DNA of 64,000 bases from Lates calcarifer. Its lineage: Eukaryota > Chordata > Actinopteri > Centropomidae. Where the stretch lies: NCBI RefSeq assembly GCF_001640805.2, contig NC_066849.1:26347237-26411236 (forward strand), written 5' to 3'. Shown in pieces: positions 37,471 to 61,630 of the stretch. Made by a program: the position numbers and the translations under genes. Every line of letters starts with the position of its first letter. The stretch's first letter is position 1. Below the pieces are notes generated by a model. That model saw only the letters and a program-made list of their open reading frames with translations. It made no database searches and had not been told where the DNA came from.

Positions 37471-38484
37471 CACAGAGCTGTAGCATGTGTTTTCCCATCA
37501 GAATCATATTACAGCAAGCCTGTGGTTTCTTTTAGACCTTACTGCTGCCTGCAGTGTTTTGCACAGGTGGAGCAGTTTTCACTGGTTCGATTGTGAGAGA
37601 CAGGATCAGTCGAAGCCAGGAGGGGAACTGAATCCACACTGAATAGTAATGAGTGCACTGGTTCATTGGACAGGGGATAGATCAAGAGAGCTAAGGAAGA
37701 GGAAAGCTCTTCATTGAATTAGCTTCGTTGGAAAGTTTGAGGCAGCAAAGCTAATCGGTGTGCTCGAGCTGGAGTGCACATGACTGGCGGCCAGCACACA
37801 GCTCGCCGAGGCCGATGTAAATCTGATGTGCAGGATCCACCAGAGGCAGCGATGCATCAAACCTGCCTCTGTGATGTTAACCGCAGCATGGTGTCGAGTC
37901 CATGATGTTTAAGCTTGGTCTTACCCCTGGAGATGTTCATTCACTCAGAAGAAATGTACTTAGCAGGCAGCAGCTGAACTTGTTTGTTCTGAGCGTCTCT
38001 CCTCACCTGGGCTCGGCACTGATGCTTCTGCACTTTCACAAGAACAAGTGAACAGTGAACTACTGTGCTCATGATGAGGTCCAGAGAGGACAAGGCTAAA
38101 GATGATTTGATTAAATGATGTTTTCTTCTGATCACAAGAAGGTTATTTGGTTATCTCACCATAATCTTAAGAAATTATTTTTGCGATCATGAGGAAGGAG
38201 TTTGTCTTATCATTTTGTGATCGCACATCATAAACACACTGAGCTGATTGTCCCATGTAGAGGGTTGGTGAAGGCAGGTCACACAGAGTCAGAGGTTCAA
38301 GAGAAGCTGAATAATGTGAGTGGAAAATATGGATTCTGCTGAAAATCCTCAGACACAGAACACGCAGGGGGTGAGGCGTCAACCACAGTGTCTCAGTTGC
38401 CATATGTAACTGTAGCAGGAAATATGGCCTCTCTGCATGGTTCACTGCAGTGTCTCTATCCCACTGACACCATGATTGCATGTT

Positions 38485-38522
<38 letters not shown>

Positions 38523-39275
38523 CCATACAGTTCTATACCTGTGAAGACCCTCAACAGTCCCTGGCCCCTAACCCAAGTCTAATCCTAGATCCTGACCCTG
38601 ACACAGCCCTCTGCAGAGGTGAGGAGCAGACAGACACTCCATCTCCTCCGCCTGTCCAAGGCAGGAATGGCGCGCCCATTATTCCACCTCACCTTTCTCT
38701 ACAAAAGGTACGAAGGAGGAATGAGGGGACATGGTTTTTCCACCTTTAAGCCGGCGGTGGAGGGGGTCAGGGAGATGAATCTGTGTAAGAAGGGGGGTTG
38801 GCATGATGGGACAGACACCGGCCGACGCAGACGCTGCTGTGTTACACATCACACCTCTGATGATTTAAAATCACACACTGGGGCAGCATTATCCTGGCTT
38901 CCTTCCTCACTTTGACACTTAACTCCTCTGTCCTGTCTTAGTGTGTTTGGCATCTTTCGATTCTGCTCAATCATCGAGTCTGTTACCTCATGGCTGCACC
39001 ATCAGATCACATATAGATCTGTTTGAAACTTTGGGATCTCAAACCAAAGATGTTGTTGTCTGCACGAGTCTTTATGGATCACACTGTTTGTTCCTATATT
39101 AGCAACAGAACATCTAATGTGGAGGAGAAAGGTGACTGCTCAGTCACATTGTGCATTTTAATGATAATTGCAGCAGTGATGTAGGTGGATGACACACTGT
39201 GTTCATCCCTGCACCCTCCAAAAACGCTTATGCATAATATATACAAAAGTGCCGCGCCATATTACGCAACCATTC

Positions 39276-39312
<37 letters not shown>

Positions 39313-40600
39313 ACACTCCCAGACCCCACTCCACCAATGTCTATGTTTAGCAGCTTATTCGTGTCTACAGTTAAATTGTACTTTCCACTCTAGTTATTAC
39401 AGCGGCAGACGAAATATGAAAAGCGCTGAGGGCCATGGATAATAAGCACAGAAATAGAGCGGGCAGCGAGCAAACCGCAGCCTCATCATCACTGTACAGT
39501 CAAACATCTCCCCACACACACTCACATATTAATGGACTGCTGTTTCTAAATCCATGAGACAATCGTGTCCCGACCGAAACTTCAGGACAAATGGAACTCC
39601 ACCTCCCCTCTTCTCTTTCTTTGGCGTCCTCTTTCTGTCTCTCCTGCATCGTTTGCTTCGGTCTAACACTGCAGCCGGGCAGATTAGGATCTCTCCTCCC
39701 CCTCCTTCCATCCATCTTTCCCTCAGTCTGCTGCTTCTGTTTCTCCCATGACAGCACATGTGCAATCTGTAGGCTTTGCTTTAACAGAAAAGAGAGGGTT
39801 TAACCACATGCTTGATAGATTGTACAGTAGTGACTCTCTGACACCAGGGAACATGTCAGGCAGATATACAACACTATTGTGTCTCTTTCTGAATCACTGC
39901 TTTATTACAGCACACACACTCACACACACACACAGTCACACAGACACATGTCCGCCCAGGGGACCAATTAAACCTATAAAACACAAAACTCAAAACTGCA
40001 CATATGCCCATTTGTTGGCACAAGCAGTGGAAGAAAAACTCTTTCTCTGAGTAAAACAGACACTCACCAGAAAAATGGGGCTGATACAGTGGTCCTCCAT
40101 CTTCACCTCCAAGTGTTTACAGGCTGCACCAGCAGAAGACAGTAAATACAGCTCCAATGTGATGTCTGCTAAGTTGTTACTAAGCCTTTCATATGTGTTT
40201 AGATTTAAATAACAGCACAGTGATGTTTTGTTGCACTGTGCTAAAGCAGCAGGTGTAAAGATATCCTGACCTTTAATCCTTGTTCTGTATGTGTGAAGCT
40301 CCAACAACAATGACTCTAAGATTTGAACCCAACTAATGACGACAGATTTGAGACCAGAACCTGACCTGAGACCTGTATGTGTTCATTTTGGCTGTAACGC
40401 TGCCAGGCTAATGCACTGCATCTGCTACACTCTTTCGCTTTCCCTCTTCCCACTTGGCATTATGTGCACTTGCAACACATGGCACACACACATGGAGGCA
40501 GATGACTCGCACAGTCAGAGTGAGAGAAATTTCTTCATAACCTACATTTGAAAATAACCAAACCTGAGCTGCCTGTAACTGTTGGAGCATGAATCTGTGC
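37471..40600. other. Non-coding intergenic DNA
   Basis: (CA)n lies at 38487-38520, (TG)n at 39281-39312 and a CA-rich run at about 39911-39935. Unique sequence at 39160-39480 (gcttatgcataatatataca) has mixed composition. No coding exon, RNA gene or transposon was recognised. Confidence 0.5.
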
Positions 40601-40884
40601 TATTTCTCAAAAGTATGTGGACAAACATTACACCCCTGCCTGATAGATGAACATGTCACTCTGACACCAGATGTGAAACCTGCTGCAGGGATTTGGTCCC
40701 ATTCAGACATGAGGATTAGCGAGGTCCAAGACTGATGCTGGGTGATAAGGTCTGACTCACAGTTGGTGATGGATGGGGTTCAGGTCAGGGCTCTGTGCAG
40801 ACCAGCTACTTGGGAAAACCATTTCTTCATGAAGTTGATTTTATGTCAAACCAGGCGTCCGTATACTTTTGGCCATATAATTAA
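40601..40884. mobile_element. Internally deleted Tc1-like transposon
   Basis: The left end tctcaaaagtatgtggacaa and the right end gtccgtatacttttggccat form terminal inverted repeats (CAAAAGTATGTGGACA against CAAAAGTATACGGACG). Between them, aggtcagggctctgtgcaga and the neighbouring sequence gggatttggtcccattcaga match the subterminal part of a Tc1/mariner-type element abundant in teleosts. At about 284 bases it lacks the whole transposase, so it is a non-autonomous deletion derivative. The exact ends are approximate. Confidence 0.72.
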
Positions 40885-42388
40885 AAGTGTTGTGTTCTTT
40901 GTTTACTTTGTCTCTCTCTCACACACACACTCAGATATGTGTGTGTAATGCAGACAATGATGCAGATAAGCTGGTTGTTCACAGGTGCTGGAGGGTCACG
41001 ATAGCTCCTTTCAGCTGTGTCCGTGTGTCGCGCTCCTCGTGGCGTCTGGCTGTCTGTCCCATTTCACAAAGTACAATAGCTGCTTATAAAGGAGGGTTTG
41101 AGTTAAATGATTATATTCCGTGGTAATAGAAATGACACCGTGTTCTGATGTGGATTTTAGCAGCTGTAGTTCAGGGCACAGGTGGCGCTTGACCTCATAC
41201 ACAGAGAGATAATGCACTTAAAACAGACACAAACCTCTGCACACACTGAGAAACTCACAGATTACATCTAGTTTACTGAACTGCTTGTTCTTTAGGAGCG
41301 ACCGCAGCAGTTGAAGTTTTTGGCTTCAGACTGAATCCAGGGACGTATTTAAACATCAGCTTTATCTGTCTGCTTCATGCAGTTTAAATATAGTCTGCCA
41401 GACCAAAGCACAAGAACATGACAGACAAAACCCTGATAGACAAACAGGTGGGTCCATGAGTTCAAAAATAAGCTTCATGGCCACTGCTCAGCCTCTTCTG
41501 AATCCTTACTCCAAAGATATCAGGTATGTTAGGCTGGATTTGGGGGAAATGTGTTTGAAATGAGAAACAGAGCATCTTAAATATCTGTTCTTTGGAACCG
41601 TGCAGCCATTACATGTCCTGGGTTTTAACATAGTCCTCAACATTTGCTTCGTACAGTCAGAGTGAAGTGCTGGCACCAGCAGATGCAGCATATTTATGTA
41701 ATATTGCACAACGTGAAAATAGAAAAATCAAAGTTAAAGAGGTTTGCTTTAGGTTTGACGTGCCTTCATGATTAAAAAATCATGCCTGCATGGATTTGTG
41801 TTCTCCTGCTGCATTTAACTCAGTAGGTGGCATATGATATGAGCTTCCAGACAGCGCCTTTGTCTGTGCTTAAAGCCCCTTAAAAGAGACATTGTTAGCG
41901 CCTCACTGGACATTTTGGTCTCTATGGCGACAGAAATGGCAAACTCAACACCTGATTCCCCAGGAGCTCACCTGGGCTTCTCTCTTTCTCATGCACACAT
42001 GTAGATTCTTTTCTTGAATTCTCTGAGGCACACCCACATACACACACGAACTGATAGAAGTCTAAGAAATCTACCACTGATATCAACACAGAAGCATAAT
42101 CATTAAAGTGTACCCAAGAATCCAGAGCAGTACTCCCTCTGAACAATGCTCCCTCTCTGAGTGTTAAATTATTGATGTGTGAACCTGTAACCAATTATCT
42201 TTAATGTTGTTCCTGGTCCATGTGTTGCCACGTCTACTACGACTACTTCACTGTTCTGCTGCGTAGTTTGAGGGGATAGTGTGACGCGCTGGGAAATAAA
42301 CTTATTTGCAGTATTTCCAAGAGTGAGATGTTCAAATGGCTGTCAGTCTTATGTCTGTGTGTACAGTCCAGAGCGTGAGTCAGGATGA
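40885..42388. other. Non-coding intergenic DNA
   Basis: A short CA run at 40919-40930 and otherwise unique sequence. The stretch tatttaaacatcagc...gcagtttaaatatag at about 41347-41395 has weak inverted symmetry. No gene was recognised. Confidence 0.5.
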
Positions 42389-42490
42389 GCTTAGCTTAGC
42401 TTAGCTTAGCTTAGCTTAGCGTAAAGGCTGGAAGCAGGGAGAGACAGTTAGCCTGGCTCTGTCCAAAGTAAGAAAATAAAATGATATCAA
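42389..42490 (+). repeat. (AGCTT)n-headed dispersed teleost repeat
   Basis: Six consecutive gctta/agctt pentamers (about 42389-42420) lead into gtaaaggctggaagcaggga and gttagcctggctctgtccaa. This is the signature of a repeat common in percomorph genomes ('agcttagcataaagactggaagcaggg...ctagcctggctctgtcc'). The remaining body of the repeat seems lost or diverged. Confidence 0.62.
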
Positions 42491-43124
42491 CCAGTCAGCC
42501 AACATCTCTTGAACAGAGATGTCATTTAATGACAATTTGAGCTTTTAAGGGGACTTATCTGCTGGAACTATCACTTAATGAGGTGTGTATGCACAGTGTA
42601 TCCAACCACTTACTACGTAGGTGTAGCATCTCAAGCTGCAGTGTGGGTTTGGAGGTACATCGGTGAAATTAGTTTTGGTTGGTGGGACCACACCTGCCGC
42701 TGGTACGCAGGGTCATTTAGGTCGGAGGACTCGTTGGTGTTCCAGTGCTGCTCTCACATATCATTTAGTTATTTAATGAATGAACCTGTGGTGCTACTGA
42801 CACAACTGCTGTTTATACGTTTTTATTATTTGGTGTTTTTGGCAGAATGGAGGCTCGTACCGGTGACAGCAGTATGACAGTGCTGCAAAGAGAAAGCTGA
42901 AGCGGTGGAAAAAATGTTCCACTAATGATTACCTTACTGCATTTTTTGCATTATCAGCCGAGCTTTCCAAAGTTTTCTGTGCCATTTTGGCATTTTCTCC
43001 TTATTTCTGGCATCATGTTTTTTATATGCAAATCCAAATGACCCCAAAACAGGTGGATGGAAACATAATTAGAATCTGAGGTTTTATTTGGAGTCGTGGG
43101 AGGAGTTCATTCATATGTGACTGT
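42491..43124. other. Non-coding intergenic DNA
   Basis: Unique sequence. The 99-codon + strand frame at 42578-42877 has no recognised domain and is probably chance. Confidence 0.5.
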
Positions 43125-43517
43125 GCTTCATATGTGATTATGCATACACTATGTAAATGGGCCACTTGATGCCACTCTGCTCTATTGTTGGGGAGGTTAA
43201 ATGGGGAGCAGTGTGCTGATGGCCGGGGACAGCGCAGATTAATACTGCTGTTCCCATCATCCTCCTCCCTCCATCTGCCCCTCCTTCTTCCTCTCTCTCT
43301 TTTGTATGACGAGGGGCAGAGTCAGTTCCTGTGTCATTGTTAGGGATCCATCTGCCTGGCCGCACACACACACACACACACACTCACACACACACACACA
43401 GAGCAGCAGCAGCAATTAAACCTGTTCGACACACTTGACAGAGATGAGCTTTGGGCTGTGTGTGTCCGGCACGAGCCATCTGTGAAACAACCACCCACCA
43501 CACACACACACACCAAT

Positions 43518-43550
<33 letters not shown>

Positions 43551-43990
43551 TGCTGCATTAAATAGATTTCATTCACTGACATTCCCCCAGCCCCCCTCCT
43601 CTCTTTTTTTTGAAGGGGGTAAGGAACCTCCGTCCTCCTCCTCCTCTCGGACAGGCGAGACAGAGTGTATAGGGAGGGGAAGGAGAGATGGACGGACGGA
43701 TGGATGGATGGATGGATGAGTGGGTGGGTGGATGTAGAGGGAGGACAGAACGGATGGATGGCAGATTGGGGAGCAGACCTTTCATTTATTGTTGCTCCCT
43801 GAAGTAGGACACCAGGCAGACAGATAGACAGACTGAGCAGCTGTAATTACTGGTGGCAGCAGCCCCCATCTGAAGATATTGTATTGATATTAGGCTGTTA
43901 GCAGGAGATTACCATGTGGATGACTGGGGGTCTGGGTCAGTCTGGGTCTGCACTCTGTGCTGTGTGGGGGCAGCTGATCATGATGATGCC
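43125..43990. promoter_or_regulatory. Candidate regulatory region with inverted CA/TG microsatellites
   Basis: Two unique blocks, 43125-43260 (tgattatgcatacactatgt) and 43845-43990 (ctgtaattactggtggcagc), flank low-complexity DNA. That DNA comprises (CA)n at 43364-43400, (CA)n at 43500-43513 facing (TG)n at 43520-43549, and a (GATG)n stretch at 43692-43733. The unique blocks have homeobox-type cores and no coding potential. Their possible enhancer role is inferred from composition only. Confidence 0.27.
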
Positions 43991-44280
43991 ATTGTTCTTT
44001 TTGTTGTGCTCTACTCTCTGTTCTTGGAACAAGAAATGCTATAGTTGCATAAAAAGTGCATTTTTCTCCAGTGATGATGATTATGACAAATCAAAGCTGA
44101 TGGCAAGTCTGCACCAATAATCTTGGATATTACAGATAATGAGACAGACCCATGAGAAAATACAATGGGACTTCATATAACTTGGACCCAAACCAACTTG
44201 GGTCCTGGGTCTGGTTTTGATTAGAGGAGCAGAGTGGCTGTGAAGACCCGTAACAGAGAGTGAACAGAATAAAAGGAGAG
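43991..44280. other. Non-coding intergenic DNA
   Basis: Unique sequence with no recognised feature. Confidence 0.5.
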
Positions 44281-44830
44281 GATGTTGCTAAACAGTTTAT
44301 TAGTCATACGTTTCTGAAGACATTTGGGGACAGTTAGGGGCAGCAACACTGAGCTATAAAGACAACACTCATTCACCTTCTAAGTTGACATGGAGAGCAT
44401 GTTATCAAACAGCTGCATAACTACAGTTCCAACAGTGACAGGATCATTTCATTTCAGTCCATTATTCGCTCTCCTTTTAGCTCTGTTTTTGGTCTCTGCC
44501 AACTCCTGAGAAAACTGTCCAAACTTTTTCTGTATCTGAAAACTACGCCAAGAGAGTCAGTGAAGCTTACAGCAAAGCTGCAGACTGTTAAAGCAAAACA
44601 CTGAGCCGAGAGACATATGAGGTTCTGAAGAGCTGCAAAGTCAGGTGATAATACTCTGTGTTTATGTCACTACAGCAGACCCCTTTCCCATAACACATAC
44701 TCATTTGATCCGTTGTTAATATAAAAATATTGATTACAGCAGCTTTAGAAGAGTAAAATCTGAAAATAAGGAGCCTGCAGATGAGTCCTGAAACAGACCT
44801 GTGCCAACAATCCTGTAAATCCATGATATC
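44281..44830 (+). repeat. Probable dispersed repeat of percomorph type
   Basis: The stretch contains tctccttttagctctgtttt followed by ggtctctgccaactcctgag, and further on tgtgtttatgtcactacagc. I associate these phrases with an interspersed repeat in spiny-rayed fish genomes. Borders are uncertain and no terminal repeats were found. It has no coding capacity. Confidence 0.4.
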
Positions 44831-46379
44831 CATTTTAGCAGGTGTGTGTTTTGATGTGCGTGTGCAGTAATCCCTGTATTATAGGCCTCCTAAATACATG
44901 TTTGCACCTCTCTAGCATCCCTAAGCTCATGGTTAAGCTTCTATATCATTTACTGTAACTGTGCTGTAGGCGGCTCGGTTCACGTTGTAAATGGCACCTT
45001 TTCCTCCTCTGGAGTTAAATAAGTTCACTGAACAAACAAACTATAGCTCCAAACACATCACTGCAGCGGAAAAGGGCACAGAGATCAAAGAGAATACATT
45101 TCCCACTGTGTTTCTGGGCTGGGGTCTTTTCAAACTTTACCAAAGCCAGTGTAATTAAAATGTGATGGTGTATTAAATGTTCCGTACTATAGGGACAGCT
45201 ACACAGCAGCAACACAGAAAAGTGCATTGTTGCTGATGTGGGGGCATAAACTCAAGGTAGATCCCACAATCTATAATCTCAGAGACATTATAGACTCTTT
45301 ACATTGCTGCTGAGCATTTTCCTAACAACTCTGCAGTGATTGGGTTTTTGAATGTGTCTTCTCTGCCTTCTAGTCAGCCATTGTTTGAATTCATTTCACT
45401 ACTGTATGAAAATCAACTGGAAACAGAGACTTGAATCTTGCCCGATTTGTGTACTCCATCATTGCTGTCACTCTGTGCTAATGCAGAGGAAAGAGTGCAA
45501 TCATTTGAAAGGTTTGTTCACCACATTACCATGCAATGATAATCTGAAAGTGAGAGGCTGGCATGTTCCTGTCTTTATTTTACTATCTAGAAATCCCATG
45601 ATAAGACCAAAACCAACAACATTTCTGTCAATATTTTACAGCTTCCCTGCTCTCTCTGAGGCTCTCAGGCCCAAGTCTTTTGGTTCCTTCTGAAGATGGA
45701 AATCTATAAAAACAGACAAAGATGTTTTAACAGTTATTGTCTAAAACAGCTGTGCACTGTAGTTTTTAGCAGACGTGGAAATAGTGAATTTGTTGTGGAC
45801 TATTTTCAGTGGTGGAATAAAATCGATGTGTTTTAATAGTTTTTGAATGACCGTAGAACTCTGTGGCACAGAGGTATAAAGTATATTAGTTTTCATCAGT
45901 TAACAGTAGGAAAAATAGAGATGATCTGCGGCCTTGTCCTTTTGCACAGATGAATTAAAACAGGCCTGGTGATTTATGGTGATGGATGCGTGTCGTAACT
46001 CCCTGTCTCAGGTTGATTTCCATACCTGTATGGAAATGAATAGAAACCAGTGTCTGCCTGTAAGGTAGGGAAAGCACAGTCATAAATGTAAAACTATTCA
46101 GATATGTTTTGAAAAATGTAAAGCATATGTGATTTGCAGTAAATGGGCTAAAACATGCAACAGCAAAAAATAAAAATAAAAAAGGAGGGGGGGAAACGCA
46201 GCCATGGTCTTTAAGAATGTTTGGTAGCTCATGATTCATGGAGAGTGTTATGTCATATCTGCTGCCGCCAGTAGTTTGTTGTCACATACAGTTTCTCGGT
46301 AAAAAGGTGAGGATCTTAGTGGAAAACCACAGAATTTGTTCTTCAGAGGCTGAAGTAATTTCCCTACTGGCTTTAAAAT
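44831..46379. other. Non-coding DNA upstream of pik3r3
   Basis: Unique AT-rich sequence without microsatellites. Reading frames up to 113 codons (45352-45693) have no recognised domain. Distal promoter elements of pik3r3 could lie here, but none was identified specifically. Confidence 0.5.
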
Positions 46380-46708
46380 TCAGCTTCTGAGCTCGTGCTT
46401 CTCAGGCTCGGTCAGCGGTTGGCTGGCGAAGGAAAGGGGCTAACCACTCCGAGTGTACGGAAGGGGAAACAGTGTGTTAAAAAATACAGGAAGAACGGGC
46501 GCTTAGAAGAATTTTCTTCTTGAGTTATTTAAGAGGCGTTTATACCGTAGTCATACATTATTCATTACGGCGAGAATATATTTGTGTTTAGTTTCTTTGT
46601 GTCACGATTGGAGGGGGTTTGTGTCCCCCCCCGTAAGCCGCGGCGGAGTGGTTTGTCCCAACCGTTGTCAGCCTCAGCCAGCCTCCTCTTGTCAGTGCTC
46701 TTCTTAAA

Positions 46709-46759
46709 ATGAAGCTAGCAAGCCGCCGGCATCTGCGGAGGAGAAGGAGAGGGAACTGA
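46709..46759 (+). promoter_or_regulatory. uORF 1 in pik3r3 leader (16 codons)
   Basis: ATG at 46709 opens a 16-residue arginine-rich frame (MKLASRRHLRRRRRGN) that ends at a TGA at 46757-46759. Two bases later an ATG directly followed by TAG (46761-46766) forms a minimal start-stop uORF. If transcription starts upstream of these, they should lower translation from 47107. Presence in the mRNA is assumed, not shown. Confidence 0.45.
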
Positions 46760-46836
46760 AATGTAGAGCTGGCATCTACTTTCCCACCGCCAAAAGGACG
46801 CTTTTATACACACATATAGACAAACAGAGGGCCTTC

Positions 46837-46974
46837 ATGAAGAACCCCAAGTTATTAACATTATTATTATGTCGGAGGGAGCAGCCGCAGCCCGGTGCTT
46901 GCTGTACACAGTTCGTCTATTTATTCCAGTCTGAAGCAGGAATTCAGATAGAAGACTTTCAAGTAGATAGATAG
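46837..46974 (+). promoter_or_regulatory. uORF 2 in pik3r3 leader (45 codons), overlapped by a 21-codon uORF
   Basis: ATG at 46837 opens 45 codons in the same frame as the main start, but stops at TAG 46972-46974, so it is not an N-terminal extension. A second ATG at 46869 in another frame gives 21 codons (begins MSEGAAAARC) and stops at TGA 46932-46934. No ATG lies between 46975 and the main start, which would allow reinitiation. Confidence 0.45.
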
Positions 46975-47106
46975 ATTAGCTTATCGAATCAAGTGTTTTT
47001 TTAATAAGTCCGTTTTGTTTTTGTCATTTTCACCCGTTCGCGTTTTCTAAGCTTTCCCCCCTTTTTTTCGTGGAGAAAGATTGTCAGGTTAAGCCACACG
47101 AAAGCA

Positions 47107-59611
<12,505 letters not shown>

Positions 59612-61624
59612 ACACCACCCGCCCGCCCGGCCACACCCCCCCCACAAAGACAACAAACCAACCCCCTCTTGGGGAAGGGAGAACGGGGAGAGTGAAGGAA
59701 GGAGGGAGGGAAGGGGGGATTGGTTGAAATACAAAGCAACCCCAACACCAGACCCGTTAAAGATAGATAGAAACGAATTAAACACTTGCTGCAACACACA
59801 CGTCAGCCACCTTGGAGTTATATATTTTTACAAGAACAATTTCGGAGGGCATTCTTTCTAAAGACTGCTTGATTTGCACAAGGAAGTTTTAAATGTTTGT
59901 GAATGTGAAAAAAAAATAAGCGACAGAAGGAAGGAAAGAAACGGAGTAGGCAACTTCAGAGTTTCAGGTTGACCCCGCTGCTACCTAAACTCCAGCTCAG
60001 ACTTTTTACCAGAAACTCAAAAACCATACGAATGACGACGAAGACGACAACAAAACATTCCCATTTTAAACCTTTTCTTTCTTCCTGTTTTTTTCTTTTC
60101 TTTTTCACCTCAGATGATTATATTACAACTTTTATTTTTGTTTGTTTCCGGAGTCGTTTTCATGTTTCAGATGTTTCCTATTGTCTACTCCTAACTTTGT
60201 TTGTGGTAAATGCAAGAGGAGATGATGATGATGATGATGATGATGATGTCAAGTGTCTGTTTCCGTCCCTCTCCGTACGAAAAGCAAAAATAATGTAGCA
60301 TAACAGGACAACAGAGGCTTCTTCTGTTAAGTGTTCCTCCATGTAGACTGCTGCTGAGGGGTTTAGGGGGAGGGTGGGGGAGTCGAAGGGGGGAGGGGGA
60401 GCACAAGCGACATTAAACAGTTTTGTAGTCTTATGAAGGACAAAAGGCTTGGCTTTTTTACTAACTGTAGAGGGGGTTTTTGTTGGTTTTCTTTTTTTTC
60501 TTTTTTTTTTTTGCCAATGTGTAAACGGCAACGTCACAGATTAGAACCAGAGACCAAAGTTGGTGTGGAGAGGGAAGGAGGAGGGCAAAGAGTCTGCCGG
60601 TGTGTGTTCCTTTAGTTTTTTCTTCCTTTCTTTTTGTGAATGGAGAGAGGAGTGAAGAAAAGCAAACGAATGGTGTGTTTGAGACCACACGTAAAACCGA
60701 GTTTTGGGCCATGTGCTTGTGCACCAAATAGCCTTTTTGGAAAACCAAATGGTACGTAAACAGAAACGCCAGGACCCTCTGTAAATACAGATGGTTGAGA
60801 AAGAAGCACTTAGAGTCCCATTTGTGACCTCAGCTCCCTCTGCGTCACACTGTGATTCAGTCAGAGCTGAAGCTGAAGTGATCAGTGCATCAGCCGGTCA
60901 CTCGACGGATATCTTTCATTCAGTGTTGGTCAGCTGTCCTGAATGCTAAAATGTTTGCTGCGGGGAATTCTCTTTAACTGAATCACAGAGCAATGTGCAG
61001 AGTGCTGAGGTCACCAACGGGTAAACAGAAACCAGACAGGAAAAGGTTACAGATGGTCAGTTTCACCAAAATCATCCTCTGAATGGAAAGTGTGAAGGAA
61101 AAGAAAAAGTCTGACCATAAAACCTGAAACACATTTTATGTGTGGTTTAAAAAAAGAGAGAGAGAGAGGGAGAGAGTGATACATATATGCTAACGACTGT
61201 GGGTTGAAAACTGGGGCTGTTTGTGTTTTTGTTGCAGAACCTTCAGAAATAATAAGCTTTGATAAAATGTTAAATGTGTGGCACACAGAGAGAGAGAGAA
61301 GGAAGACCGAGGCGACGTCCTGAGCTGAAGACACAGGCTTTAGAAGAAAATACTGAAAACTTGAAAGAACGTGCAATCTAGCATTGTGTTAATGTAGTTC
61401 AGCAGTCAAACAGAGAGTGAGATGCACTAAGGTCCGACAGATAATCAAAGTGCACAGTGAAGCTTTTGGAGTCAAGTTCAGTTTTGTTTGTTTGTCTGAT
61501 TGCTAAGGTTCCTTTTTTATTTAATTTTTCTTCTTTTTTTTTTGTAAACTCAGAACTTCTTGCCCGGTGCTCGACTTTATAACCAGTGGAAGCATTTTCT
61601 GTCAAAGACTAAAAAGCATCACAC

Positions 61625-61630
61625 AATAAA
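61625..61630 (+). terminator. pik3r3: Candidate proximal poly(A) signal AATAAA
   Basis: A canonical AATAAA sits in cacacaataaaaattatctt. A T/G-rich stretch (ctctgtttctgattggctgt) follows about 65 bases later, which is rather far, so use of this site is uncertain. It would give a 3' UTR of about 2.0 kb. Confidence 0.45.

Larger units (their letters stand above)
46380..47106 (+). promoter_or_regulatory. pik3r3: pik3r3 upstream promoter region and 5' leader (p55 form)
   Basis: CpG frequency rises sharply here compared with the 45 kb before it (ccgtaagccgcggcggagtg near 46631, gccgccggcatctgcggagg near 46721). An inverted CCAAT word (cgattggag) lies at 46605-46613. The transcription start is not visible. 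Upstream ATG codons exist at 46709, 46761, 46837 and 46869, all followed by stops before the main start at 47107. The main start has a G at -3 (gcaATG). The stretch just before it is pyrimidine-rich and free of ATG. Confidence 0.6.

Noticed and set aside
46837..47106. In-frame upstream start for pik3r3 at 46837
   Set aside because: A TAG at 46972 closes the frame before 47107, so it cannot extend the protein. It is treated as a uORF.
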